This document shows, piece by piece, positions 15,802 to 26,726 of a stretch of 39,716 nt of DNA. Made by a program: the position numbers and the translations under genes. The notes under the pieces were generated by a model, which saw only the letters and a program-made list of their open reading frames with translations, searched no databases and was not told where the DNA came from. Within the stretch, counting starts at the first letter, position 1, and every line of letters begins with the position of its first letter. Location: NCBI GenBank assembly GCA_022340865.1, contig JAJDNC010000085.1, positions 1-39,716 of the forward strand, read 5' to 3'. This DNA is from Gemmatimonadota bacterium (GTDB lineage: Bacteria > Gemmatimonadota > Gemmatimonadetes > Longimicrobiales > Gaopeijiaceae).

Positions 15802-16019
15802 GCCGCGAAGGGCCGCCCGGCGCATGGAGGTCGGAGGCGTAGGCCGGGCGTGACCTCGATGGAAGGGCCGATACCGCATGCCACGTCGTTGCGTGCATTG
15901 GAGCGTCCTGCGGTGTGCCGGACTTAACGCGGGGATGTCTTCCTGCGTCTCAGGGGGCGTACCGAACGTCATGCGGGGGAATGGCGTTGCCATCCACCCA
16001 CTGCCCTAGGAGTGAGAAG

Positions 16020-16823
16020 ATGACCACCCGGAACCTGATGTGCCTGTCCGCTGCCGCCGGACTGATGTTGATGGCTGCGGCCTGCAGCAACGACGCGACC
16101 TCCCCCAAGGTCACGACGTCCACTTCGCTGATAGACCAGACCACCCTGACCAACGACGTGGCCAGCAGCGCGGGCGACGCCATCGCCCTCGACATCTGGT
16201 CCATCGTCGGCAACGAGACCGCCGCCAACCTCGGTGGCTCGGCGGGGGCGCCGGCCGCCGCCACCACCGACAGCACCAGCTACACCCGTAACCGTACCTG
16301 CTTCGATGCGAGCGGCACCGCTGTAGCCTGCAGGCCGCTGTCGAATGTGCGCGAGATCGTGACCGTCTGGTCGTTCGAGGGCATCCGGAGCGGCACCACG
16401 GACAACGGCGCCACGTTCTCGGGCGACATGACCCGTGCCGCCGTGGACACCCTGTTCCGGAACTTCACCGACACCACGGAGACGTCGCGCACGCACGACG
16501 GCGTCGTCACGGGCACCGACACCGTGACCTTCGTCGGTCCCAACGTCACCCGGACGCACGACCAGTCGGCCGTCGACTCCGTGGAGGCGGTGACCTGGAA
16601 CGTGCCGCGCTACAACAATCCGTTCCCGGTCTCCGGCAAGATCGTACGCAACGTGTCGGTGCACGCGACCTACACCAGTGCCACCCGGTCCGACACGACG
16701 GACGTGCAGAAGCGCGTCGAGGTGGATTTCCCGGCGGACGCCCAGGGCAACGTGGTGCTGAAGATCGACGACAAGACGTGCAACCTGAACCTGGTGACCC
16801 GCCACGTGAGCGACTGCCAGTAG
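16020..16823 (+). CDS. lipoprotein of unknown function
   Basis: The ATG at 16020 follows AGGAG (16008-16012). The signal peptide ends GLMLMAAAC, a lipobox, so the mature protein starts at a lipidated Cys near residue 20. The rest (267 residues in all) is Thr/Ser/Asp-rich and looks beta-rich. It includes ASSAGDAIALDIWSIVGNE, a repeated T-H-D/T-D-T pattern, and two Cys pairs that could form disulphides (CFDASGTAVAC and the terminal CNLNLVTRHVSDC). Similar lipoproteins with a DAGDAIA-like motif occur in Gemmatimonadota, with no known role. It is convergent with the M1 peptidase gene. Confidence 0.8.
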   Translation: MTTRNLMCLSAAAGLMLMAAACSNDATSPKVTTSTSLIDQTTLTNDVASSAGDAIALDIWSIVGNETAANLGGSAGAPAAATTDSTSYTRNRTCFDASGTAVACRPLSNVREIVTVWSFEGIRSGTTDNGATFSGDMTRAAVDTLFRNFTDTTETSRTHDGVVTGTDTVTFVGPNVTRTHDQSAVDSVEAVTWNVPRYNNPFPVSGKIVRNVSVHATYTSATRSDTTDVQKRVEVDFPADAQGNVVLKIDDKTCNLNLVTRHVSDCQ

Positions 16824-16870
16824 CGGTCCGCGCCCGAGCGGTCGGCCGGGGCTGCGAAAGCGAGGAGAAC

Positions 16871-16927
16871 GGCGGCGAGGCTGAGGAATGCTGACCGGTG
16901 CATCATGGCATCCACAACCTCGCCGCC
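16871..16927. repeat. 10-bp inverted repeat between convergent genes
   Basis: GGCGGCGAGG (16871-16880) and CCTCGCCGCC (16918-16927) are perfect inverted copies 37 bases apart, lying between two converging genes. They could pair as a shared transcription end, but there is no T-tract on either side. Confidence 0.35.
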
Positions 16928-16961
16928 GCTCACCATCGGTCGTCCAGCGCGGCGCTTCCGC

Positions 16962-18938
16962 CTATCCCCCCGCGCTCCAACGGTCGTTCGTCCGATCCAC
17001 GTCCGGGAAGTTCCCGGCGGCGTCCAGCGTCACGGCCGTCACCGTCCCCTGGACGGCATGTCGAGTGGTGATGGTCCGTGCCCCGCCGAACCAAACGGAA
17101 GCCGGCGCCCGCCACGACACCGTCTTGCCGTCGGCGAGGGTGGCCGTCACGTCCACGGGGGCGTAGAGGCCACCCTTGTTCTCCACCGTAACGGCGAGCT
17201 CACGCCCCTGACGCCGCACGCCGGTCACCGCCTGGTCCAGCCACTCCCGGGAGAAGAACCACGGCTGCCAGAACCAGTCGAGATCCTGGCCCGTCACGTC
17301 GTTGAAGGTTCGGAAGAAATCCCACGGTGACGGATGCTTGTACTCCCAGCGGTGGATGTACGTGCGGTAGGCGCGATAGAACTCGTCGTTTCCGAGGATC
17401 GACCGGAGCGCCCAGAGCGCACCGGCCGGCTTCGAGTAGGCTTCGACACTGTACCCGCTGTTGACGACGCCGAAGGAGTTGGCCGGCGACATGATCTGGA
17501 GATCCTCGTCGGCGCTCCTGAGGAACGAGACGTACGTCCGGTGGTCGGCCTTCACACCATATCCGGTGAAAGACGACGGCAGATAGGCGTCGGTGGCGAA
17601 GTAGGTGTCGAAGGTGTTGAGCCCCTCGTCCATCCACCCGTAGCGTGTCTCGTTGCTGCCGACGAGCATGGGGAACCACTCGTGGCCGATCTCGTGCGCG
17701 GTCACCATGTCCTCGCGATAGAGGCCGCTGTCGGCTCCCACGAAGACCGTCATCGGGTACTCCATGCCTCCGCGGCCGCCTTCGGTCTCGGTGAGCTGCG
17801 GGTACACGTACGGCACCATCCGAGCGGAGTGGGTCTCGAGGGCGGCCCTCGCCATCTCGGCCACCTGGTCGAAGCGTGGCGCGCCCTCGCGGTAGAACAC
17901 GTTCACGGCTGCGTAGCGGTGCGTCGCCGAATCGACCATGGCGCGGGTCGCGTCCCACAGGTAGTGATCGCCGAACGAGAACGCGACGTCCCGCACGCTG
18001 TCGGCATCGAACGACCAGGTCAGGCGGTCGCCCGCCTCGCCCCTCGTCGCCGTCCCGGGACCGAACTGGTCGTGGGTGAGCACGTGGACGACCCGGTCGC
18101 TCGAGGCGGCAGCCTTGAGGGCGGCGCGCTCGGCGGGGGTCAGCACCTGGTCGGCGTTGGTGAGCACGCCGGTCCCTCCCACGATGAAGCCGGCCGGGAG
18201 GGTGACGCTGTACGCGAAGTGCCCGTATTCGAGATAGAACTCGCCGGAGCCGAGGTACTCCTGTCGATCCCAGCCGTGCAGGTCGTCGTACACGGCGATC
18301 TGCGGGTACCACTGCGCGACCTGCGCGGTGGTGCTGTCCTGCATGCCCATGCGCGGGGCGTAGCTGGGCGGGATCTTGAAGTGCCACAGGACGTGGAACG
18401 TGGCATGACCGCCCGGCAGGATGGGCGAGGGCAGCGGCACGCTCATGACGGTCCCGTGGACGGTGGCGACCCCCGGCCCGGCGTCGGCGCCCACCTGGTT
18501 GTCGGGGACCTCGACGCGCCGGCCGTCCACCTCGAGTCGATCGATCACCATGCCCCGCGTCGCGCCCGGTGCCGGCTGTTGCCGCGCGGCGTTGGGACCC
18601 ATGAGGTTCTGATAGAGGTGGAAGATCACGTACGGGAGCGTGTCCGGCGACGCGTTGTGATAGGTCACGGTCTCGTCGCCGCGCAACATCGAGTCGGCGG
18701 GCGTGACGTCGGCGGCGATCCGATAGTCGGGCGAGTTCTGCCAGTAGTTGGGGCCCGGCGCTCCGGTGACGGACCGGGTGCCAAGCGCCACGGCGCGATC
18801 CACCGAGTGCGGGACCACGACACGGAGCCGCGCGAGCGCCGGCCCGTGCTGCTGGGCCCCCAGCGGCACCGCGAGCGCGCCTGTGAGAACGACGAGCGCC
18901 GCCCGGCGGACGATGCCCAGGTGAATCCTGTTGGTCAT
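16962..18938 (-). CDS. exported M1-family metallopeptidase
   Basis: The ATG at 18938 follows GGGAGGAAGC and begins the signal peptide MTNRIHLGIVRRAALVVLTGALAVPLGAQ. An upstream in-frame ATG has no such support. The M1 pattern is complete: GGMEYP in place of GAMEN (substrate N-terminus recognition), and HEIGH (His415, Glu416, His419) followed by the third zinc ligand Glu438 in GWMDEG. A C-terminal helical part includes GQDLDWFWQPWFF, seen in many bacterial M1 proteins. The N-terminal beta domain begins YRIAADVTPADSMLRGDETVTYHN. M1 enzymes cleave N-terminal residues from peptides; this one acts outside the cytoplasm. Length is 658 residues. Confidence 0.94.
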   Translation of the reverse strand: MTNRIHLGIVRRAALVVLTGALAVPLGAQQHGPALARLRVVVPHSVDRAVALGTRSVTGAPGPNYWQNSPDYRIAADVTPADSMLRGDETVTYHNASPDTLPYVIFHLYQNLMGPNAARQQPAPGATRGMVIDRLEVDGRRVEVPDNQVGADAGPGVATVHGTVMSVPLPSPILPGGHATFHVLWHFKIPPSYAPRMGMQDSTTAQVAQWYPQIAVYDDLHGWDRQEYLGSGEFYLEYGHFAYSVTLPAGFIVGGTGVLTNADQVLTPAERAALKAAASSDRVVHVLTHDQFGPGTATRGEAGDRLTWSFDADSVRDVAFSFGDHYLWDATRAMVDSATHRYAAVNVFYREGAPRFDQVAEMARAALETHSARMVPYVYPQLTETEGGRGGMEYPMTVFVGADSGLYREDMVTAHEIGHEWFPMLVGSNETRYGWMDEGLNTFDTYFATDAYLPSSFTGYGVKADHRTYVSFLRSADEDLQIMSPANSFGVVNSGYSVEAYSKPAGALWALRSILGNDEFYRAYRTYIHRWEYKHPSPWDFFRTFNDVTGQDLDWFWQPWFFSREWLDQAVTGVRRQGRELAVTVENKGGLYAPVDVTATLADGKTVSWRAPASVWFGGARTITTRHAVQGTVTAVTLDAAGNFPDVDRTNDRWSAGG

Positions 18939-19098
18939 GCTTCCTCCCTGGCTGTGCCTCCGGCGGGTGCCGCCCGGCCGTACGAAGGGACAGGCCGTCC
19001 GGCGACCCCCTCGGCTCGCCGGCACCGTATTCCACCGGTCCATCATCAGCAAGGGGAGGGTCGCCTCCCGGTTTCCTCCGTGCTCGCCGTGCTCCGCT

Positions 19099-20214
<1,116 letters not shown>

Positions 20215-20355
20215 CTACCCGGCGAGACGGCGGCGGTTCGTCACGGTGTGCGTTCCGGGTAAGTCGCCCCACGGATCGAAACCCTCGCCGACGATCCGGC
20301 GTCATACACATTGGGCGTGTAGAGGCCAGAGCACAGAAGACCGGGGAGTCGTGGC

Positions 20356-22767
20356 ATGAGTGGGTTCCTGCGGGCAGTTCGTGTGACCTTCCGTTCCCTC
20401 GGGCGGAGCCCGGGGTTCACCGTTCCGGCGCTGCTCATCCTGGCCATCGGGATGACCGCGGCCACCGCCGTCTTCACGGTGGTGGACTCCATCGTGTTCC
20501 GGCCACTCCGGCTGCCGGACTCCGGCCGCCTGGTGATCATCTGCGAGGAGCACCCACGGCTCCAGGGCTACTGCGTCGGTTCGCCGGGGAACACCGAGGA
20601 CATCCGCAGAGCCACGCACACGCTGTCCGACGTGGGCATCGGCCGGAGTTGGCCGTACTCCCTGTCCGACGGTGTCGGGAGCCGGGGGATCAGCGGTGGG
20701 CTCGCCACCGCAGGCTTTCTGCGCGCGCTGGGTGCGCGTCCGGTGCTGGGACGCCTCTACACCGACGCCGACCACGGCCCGGACCACGACAAGATGGTGG
20801 TCCTCAGCCACGCGTTCTGGACCACACGCTACGGGGCGGACCCCGGCATCATCGGCAGGACCATCCAGCTGGACGGCGAGCCGTACGAGGTGATCGGCGT
20901 CCTCCAGGAAGGGTTCCAGGCGCCCTTCGACATGGCGGGCGTCCCCCTGTGGAAGCCGCTGCACTTCGACCCCCTCGATCCGGAGGTACGCTCGTGGCGC
21001 GGCTTTCGGGTCATCGGCCGTCTGGCGCCCGGCGCCACGCTGGCCGGCGCCGGCGAGGAGCTGCGCGGCATCTATGCCGGCATCGCGCGGGCGCACCCCG
21101 ACGCGGTGAACGACGAGTGGCACCTGCGCGTCACGTCCCTTCTCGACGTGGTCGTGGGGGACACCCGGCCGGTGCTCTTCGCCTTCCTGGGTGCGGCGAC
21201 GCTCTTGCTGCTCATAGTATGCGCAAACGTCGCCAACCTGCTCCTGGCCCGCGGGCTGGGGCGGCGACGCGAGCTGGCCGTGCGGGCGGCGCTGGGCGCC
21301 GAGCGGGGACGCCTCGTGAGAGGGATTCTGGGCGAGAGCCTGGTGCTGACCGGGCTCGCCACCGTCCTCGCGGTAGGGCTGGCCGAGATCGCGACCCGGC
21401 TCTTCCTGCGGTGGGCTCCCCCCATGCCCCGCCTGAACGAGGTCGCCCTCGACGGCCGCGTGCTGGCGTTCGCCGCCCTCGTCTCCGTGATGGTCACCGC
21501 ATTCTTCGCGCTGCTGCCCGCGCTCCGGGTCACGGCGTGGGACCTCGCCCAGACCATCAAGACGGGCGGGACGGAAGCGGAGGCTCGGACCTCCGCCCGC
21601 CTGCGCAGCGTCCTGGTGGCGGCGGAGCTGGCCCTGTCCCTCGTGCTCCTCGGGAGCGCGGGCATCCTCACCAGGAGCTTCGCCCGGTACATGGCCTGGG
21701 ATCCCGGGTTCGACCGGTCGCATCTGTTGGCGGTGAGCGCCTTCGCCAATACGGGCAAGTACTCCACCCGGGAGCAGCTCTTCTCCATGTGGCGCCAGGC
21801 CGAGACGCGCGTGGCGGCGGTGCCGGGCGTCAGGTCCGTGGCGACGGCTTCGGCGGGTCCCCTCTTCGGCGGGGGAGACGGGGCCACGCCCTACGAGGTG
21901 GACGGCGCCGACGCCTCGGGCACGCTCCCGTCGGTGTGGTGGTTCGACGTGGGGCCCGGGTACTTCCACACCCTGGGGGTGCCCGTGGTGCAGGGCCGTG
22001 AGATCACCGAGGCGGACGGCCTGGGCGTCGAGCCTGTGGCCGTGGTGAACCGAGCCATGGCCCGCGCCGCCTGGCCGGGGCAGAGCGCCGTGGGAAGAAG
22101 CGTGCAGCTTCCCGAGCTGCAGCATCTCACGGTGCGCGTCGTCGGCGTCGTGGCCGACGTCCAGCCCCTCACCCCGGGACAGCCCCCGCATCCGGAGATC
22201 TACTGGTCGAACCGCCAGCTGGGCCGGCCCTTCACCTACTTCCTGGTACGCACGAGCGGCGATCCAGCGGCGCTCGCCAAGGCCGTGTCCGGCGCGCTCC
22301 TGGACGTCGACCCGGACCTCTCCCTGGGCACGCCACGACCGCTGGCGTCCGCGGAAGCGCGCATGCTGGTGCTCCCGCGCTTCCAGATGCTCGTGATCCT
22401 GGTCTTCGCGCTGGCCGCCCTGGCCCTGTCGGCGGTGGGCGTCTACGCCGTGGTCTCGTATTCCGTAGCGCGCAGGGTGCGGGAGATGGGGATCCGCATG
22501 GCGATAGGCGCCTCGTCGTCCGACGTCGTCGGCCTCGTCTTCCGCTCCAGCATGGCCATCGCCTTCATCGGTGTGGCCGTGGGCCTGGTCGGCGCGATGG
22601 GCGCCGGGCGGGTGCTGCGCAGCGTGGCGCACGGCGTGAGCCCGACGGACCCGCTGAGTCTCGCGGGAGCCGCGCTCCTGCTCCTGGTGGTCGCGGCGGC
22701 GGCGGCTCTGGCGCCGGCACGTCGGGCGACCCGGGCGGACCCGCTCCGGGCGCTCCGCGCCGAATAG
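20356..22767 (+). CDS. ADOP-type duplicated FtsX/MacB permease
   Basis: ATG 20356 lies eight bases after GGGGAG. The 803-residue protein carries two copies of a MacB-like periplasmic core plus FtsX-type four-helix unit. The first starts FLRAVRVTFRSLGRSPGFTVPALLILAIGM with a long exported domain, then helices around residues 275-295, 325-345 and 370-395. The second starts LRSVLVAAELALSLVLLGSAGIL, with helices near the C-terminus (VILVFALAALALSAVGVYAVVSY and the LAGAALLLLVVAAAAALAPARRA end). This architecture is known as the acidobacterial duplicated orphan permease. No ATPase gene accompanies it, as usual for these, and I see no PadR regulator next to it. Substrate is unknown; export or envelope stress is a guess. 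Confidence 0.92.
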   Translation: MSGFLRAVRVTFRSLGRSPGFTVPALLILAIGMTAATAVFTVVDSIVFRPLRLPDSGRLVIICEEHPRLQGYCVGSPGNTEDIRRATHTLSDVGIGRSWPYSLSDGVGSRGISGGLATAGFLRALGARPVLGRLYTDADHGPDHDKMVVLSHAFWTTRYGADPGIIGRTIQLDGEPYEVIGVLQEGFQAPFDMAGVPLWKPLHFDPLDPEVRSWRGFRVIGRLAPGATLAGAGEELRGIYAGIARAHPDAVNDEWHLRVTSLLDVVVGDTRPVLFAFLGAATLLLLIVCANVANLLLARGLGRRRELAVRAALGAERGRLVRGILGESLVLTGLATVLAVGLAEIATRLFLRWAPPMPRLNEVALDGRVLAFAALVSVMVTAFFALLPALRVTAWDLAQTIKTGGTEAEARTSARLRSVLVAAELALSLVLLGSAGILTRSFARYMAWDPGFDRSHLLAVSAFANTGKYSTREQLFSMWRQAETRVAAVPGVRSVATASAGPLFGGGDGATPYEVDGADASGTLPSVWWFDVGPGYFHTLGVPVVQGREITEADGLGVEPVAVVNRAMARAAWPGQSAVGRSVQLPELQHLTVRVVGVVADVQPLTPGQPPHPEIYWSNRQLGRPFTYFLVRTSGDPAALAKAVSGALLDVDPDLSLGTPRPLASAEARMLVLPRFQMLVILVFALAALALSAVGVYAVVSYSVARRVREMGIRMAIGASSSDVVGLVFRSSMAIAFIGVAVGLVGAMGAGRVLRSVAHGVSPTDPLSLAGAALLLLVVAAAAALAPARRATRADPLRALRAE

Positions 22768-22869
22768 TCGGCGGCAGAGCCTCTGGAGCCAATTTCCAGG
22801 CACCGCGGTGGTGAGGATGAGCCGTCGCACGCCCGCCGTCAGCGCGACGGGCCGACCTCTTCCCACGGT

Positions 22870-22884
22870 CGGACACGGTGTCCG
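22870..22884. promoter_or_regulatory. candidate upstream activator site
   Basis: CGGACAC and GTGTCCG are perfect inverted copies around a single G. A further TGTCCG half-site follows at 22892-22897, 13 bases downstream of the matching half-site at 22879. The palindrome is centred about 120 bases before the -12 GC, a normal distance for enhancer binding in sigma-54 systems. That the downstream regulator binds it is inference. Confidence 0.5.
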
Positions 22885-22981
22885 GTCCGGATGTCCGATT
22901 CGGCCATCCTGACCGAGGCTGTCAGCGTCCATGTATCATGCTAACAACATAGATCGCAACGACTTACGAGATCACACCCAT

Positions 22982-22998
22982 TTGGCACCCGCCTTGCG
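22982..22998 (+). promoter_or_regulatory. sigma-54 (-24/-12) promoter
   Basis: TTGGCAC (22982-22988) and TTGCG (22994-22998) place GG (22984-22985) and GC (22996-22997) exactly 10 bases apart, as required for sigma-54. The match to TGGCAC-N5-TTGC is perfect. Transcription would begin near 23009, about 267 bases before the ATG of the sigma-54-type activator at 23276. Confidence 0.75.
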
Positions 22999-23169
22999 TT
23001 CACCCTGGGCAAAGACGACAGTGGGCTGCGGGGCCCGTTCCCATCCCATTCTGCAGCTGTCCAGGCCCCGAGCGAAATGTGAGGGCGATCCCCCCCCAGG
23101 GTCCGGGTCCCGCAGTCCACGCTACGAACGAGGGAGCCACGCCCCCCCAAAACCCAGGGTGGCCCCTCA

Positions 23170-23197
23170 GGCCCTGCGGGCTTCGGCCCGCAGGGCC
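23170..23197 (+). terminator. perfect 12-bp hairpin with TTCG tetraloop in the leader
   Basis: GGCCCTGCGGGC (23170-23181) pairs perfectly with GCCCGCAGGGCC (23186-23197) around the stable loop TTCG. The following bases (GCATTCGTTCGG) are only moderately T-rich, so it is a very strong structure but an imperfect intrinsic terminator. It lies about 160 bases into the predicted leader of the NtrC-like gene and 79 bases before its ATG. Confidence 0.55.
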
Positions 23198-23275
23198 GCA
23201 TTCGTTCGGGCGCCGGTCCCACCGGATCCGCTGCTCCTGCTTGCGGGGGCGCCTCCGGGCCGCAAGGCTAAGGGC

Positions 23276-24673
<1,398 letters not shown>

Positions 24674-24698
24674 CCCCCGAGCTTCGGCCCGTAGGCGC

Positions 24699-26726
24699 TC
24701 AGTCCCGTCTCTGCGGCCCGCTCCGGCCGCGCACGCGGGCCAGGTCTTTCAGCGCCAGGGTGTCGCCCGGACGGAGCGCCAGCGTCCGCTGGAAGGAGGT
24801 CACCGCCAGGGTGTCGAAGCCCAGCCTGGCCTGGGCCCGGCCGAGCTGCAGGTAGCCGTCGGCGCTCGCGGGCGTCTCACGGAGCTGGCGACGGTAGGCC
24901 ACGCCCGCGGCGAGGTCGTTGCCCGCGGCGGTGAGGGAGACACCCTTCTCGTACGGTGTCGGGCCCTCGCCCAGGAGAGGCGGCTGGCCGGCTGCGTAGG
25001 CACGGGCCACGGCGTCGCCGGGATCGATGGCGAGCGTCGACCGGGCGAGGGCGTCCAGCTCGGTCTCGGAGCCCGTGACGTAGTAGAGCGCCAGGAGGAG
25101 GTGGCGTGGGGGTGCGTATCCGGGGAGGGCCCGCACGGCATCGCGCAATTGCACGAGGGCCTCCGGGCCGCGCCCGACCTGGACCAGGTAGCGGCCGTAG
25201 AAGAAGTGGGCCGGGGCGTACCTGGGGTCCAGCGCCAGCGCCTCCCGGAAGTGCGCGTCGGCGCCGGTGGTGTCCCCCAGGTGGAACGTGGCGATGCCCA
25301 GGTTCACCTGGACGGGCGGGTAGCGAGGCCAGAGAGTGGCCGCCTTCCGGAAGTTGTCCACGGCGTGCGCGTAGTCGCCGACCTCCATCTGGGCGAGGCC
25401 GTAGTTCATCCAGGCACGGCCGTCCCCGGGGCTCTTCGTCACGACGTCGGACCAGAGGGTCTCGTCCGTGCGCCACACACGATTTCGAACGGACGTGCCG
25501 ACGACATTGGCGGCCAGAAGCACCATGCCCGCCGCAACCCAGCCCCGCGGGATCCCGGCGCCGGCCGGACGACGGCGCTTCGCCAGGCGCATGGCCGTCC
25601 AGCACGCGGCGAGCACAAGCCCCGCCATGGGCAGATAGAGCCGGTGCTCGTTGACGACTTCGGCCAGGGGAAAGACCGTCGACGAGGGGATCAGACCGAC
25701 CGCGAACCAGACGAGACCGAACGCCACGGGGCGCCATGCCCGCTTCCGCGAGGCGCGCACCGCCGCCCAGGCCAGGAGGGCGGCCGCCACCACCCCCGCG
25801 ATGACGCGGGGGTCGTACCAGTGGGGGATGAGGGTCCAGTCGGTGTCGGCGGTGAGCCCCACCGGGAGCACGAAGAGACGGAGGTAGTGGAGCCACGCCC
25901 ACGGCTCGGTCCGCAGGTACGCCCAGCGGCTGCCGCCTCCGTACGTCTGCGCCGCGCCGTTCATCCCCTGGACGAAGAAGAAGAGCGCCCCCCCGACGAC
26001 AATGGCCGGTGCCGCCCGCAGAAGCGCCCGCCCCACCCGCTTGCCGTTTCGCGGGTGAAGCACGTCCGTGAACGCGAGATCCTCCTCGAAGAGGAGCGCG
26101 TAAGCCGGGAGCAGCGCCGCGAACATCACGGCGGGGAGCTTGGCCAGCGCGCCCACCGCCATGGGGATCAGGTACAGGTGCAGCCGCCGGGAGCGCGGCA
26201 GGTAGAGGTACGCGACGAACGCGCCGACGATGCCCAGCGTCGAGAGCACGTCCGACCGGGACGACAGGTAGTTCACCGTCTCGGTGTTGGCGGTGTGCAC
26301 GCAGAACCAGGTGGCCCCGAAGAGCGCGAGCCAGGGGTTGACCGGTCCGGGCGCGGCCTCGTCCATGATCCGCCGGAAGAGCAGGAAGAGGCCCGCGCCC
26401 ACCAGGAGGTGCAGCAGGAGCTGCGTGACGTGGAAGGGCACGGGGTCCAAGCCGCCCCCCATGCGGTAGTCCAACGCGTAGGTGAGGGAGAGGAGGGGGC
26501 GGTACGTCTGGTGGTCGGGGAGCGTGCTGAACGTGGACGCGTCGGTGAAGAATCGCCCGGCGTTGGCCAGGCTGCGGATGAACAGGTTGTTCTCGATGAC
26601 GTGGGTGTCGTCGAAGTGGAAGCCGTTGTGGAAGGAGTCGGCGTACGCGATGAGCACCGTGGCCACGGCTGCGGCCGCTGCCACGCCGAACAGCCTCCGA
26701 TGTCGGGAGCGCGCGGCAGAGCTCAA
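24699..26726 (-). CDS. GT-C-type membrane protein with C-terminal TPR repeats (TMTC-like)
   Basis: The start is taken as TTG 26726, which overlaps the stop of the glycosyltransferase gene (TTGA). Upstream in-frame ATGs would run deep into that gene. The 675-residue protein begins with a membrane helix (LFGVAAAAAVATVLIAY) and the FHFDDTHVIENN motif, the acidic first-loop signature of GT-C glycosyltransferases in the PMT/TMTC group. About nine or ten further helices follow up to residue about 440. The C-terminal 230 residues carry tetratricopeptide units (AWMNYGLAQMEVGDYAHAVDNFRKAATLWP, VNLGIATFHLGDTTGADAHFREALALDP). Relatives transfer mannose from a lipid donor to proteins at the outer face of the membrane; activity here is inferred. 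Confidence 0.85.
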   Translation of the reverse strand: MSSAARSRHRRLFGVAAAAAVATVLIAYADSFHNGFHFDDTHVIENNLFIRSLANAGRFFTDASTFSTLPDHQTYRPLLSLTYALDYRMGGGLDPVPFHVTQLLLHLLVGAGLFLLFRRIMDEAAPGPVNPWLALFGATWFCVHTANTETVNYLSSRSDVLSTLGIVGAFVAYLYLPRSRRLHLYLIPMAVGALAKLPAVMFAALLPAYALLFEEDLAFTDVLHPRNGKRVGRALLRAAPAIVVGGALFFFVQGMNGAAQTYGGGSRWAYLRTEPWAWLHYLRLFVLPVGLTADTDWTLIPHWYDPRVIAGVVAAALLAWAAVRASRKRAWRPVAFGLVWFAVGLIPSSTVFPLAEVVNEHRLYLPMAGLVLAACWTAMRLAKRRRPAGAGIPRGWVAAGMVLLAANVVGTSVRNRVWRTDETLWSDVVTKSPGDGRAWMNYGLAQMEVGDYAHAVDNFRKAATLWPRYPPVQVNLGIATFHLGDTTGADAHFREALALDPRYAPAHFFYGRYLVQVGRGPEALVQLRDAVRALPGYAPPRHLLLALYYVTGSETELDALARSTLAIDPGDAVARAYAAGQPPLLGEGPTPYEKGVSLTAAGNDLAAGVAYRRQLRETPASADGYLQLGRAQARLGFDTLAVTSFQRTLALRPGDTLALKDLARVRGRSGPQRRD

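Larger units (their letters stand above)
22768..23275. other. 508-base regulatory interval before the NtrC-like gene
   Basis: No credible gene lies here. From left to right it holds a CACCGCGGTG palindrome (22801-22810), a perfect 15-base inverted repeat (22870-22884), an unusually AT-rich stretch (about 22930-22983) with an IHF-like CAA-N4-TTA site (22957-22966), a -24/-12 element (22984-22997), and a perfect 12-bp hairpin (23170-23197). Each element is described separately. Confidence 0.7.

Noticed and set aside
15974..15996. Possible sigma-54 element (GG-N10-GC) before the lipoprotein gene at 16020
   Set aside because: The -24 side is only a G-run and does not read TGGCAC; the match is no better than chance in GC-rich DNA.
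16824..16906. Minus-strand start with a signal-peptide-like sequence (MMHRSAFLSLAAVLLAFAAP) just after the M1 peptidase gene
   Set aside because: After about 30 residues it runs antisense through the lipoprotein gene without any recognisable domain. It could be a remnant but cannot be supported as a gene.
20305..20321. Short inverted repeat TACAC/GTGTA before the ADOP gene
   Set aside because: Only five-base arms with a seven-base spacer; too weak to call an operator.
20302..22932. 876-codon minus-strand open frame opposite the ADOP permease
   Set aside because: No domain pattern; composition is typical of an antisense frame. The plus-strand permease explains the sequence.
22768..23275. Possible structured RNA gene such as 4.5S, RNase P or tmRNA
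   Set aside because: None of the conserved core sequences of these RNAs is visible; only the single strong hairpin stands out.
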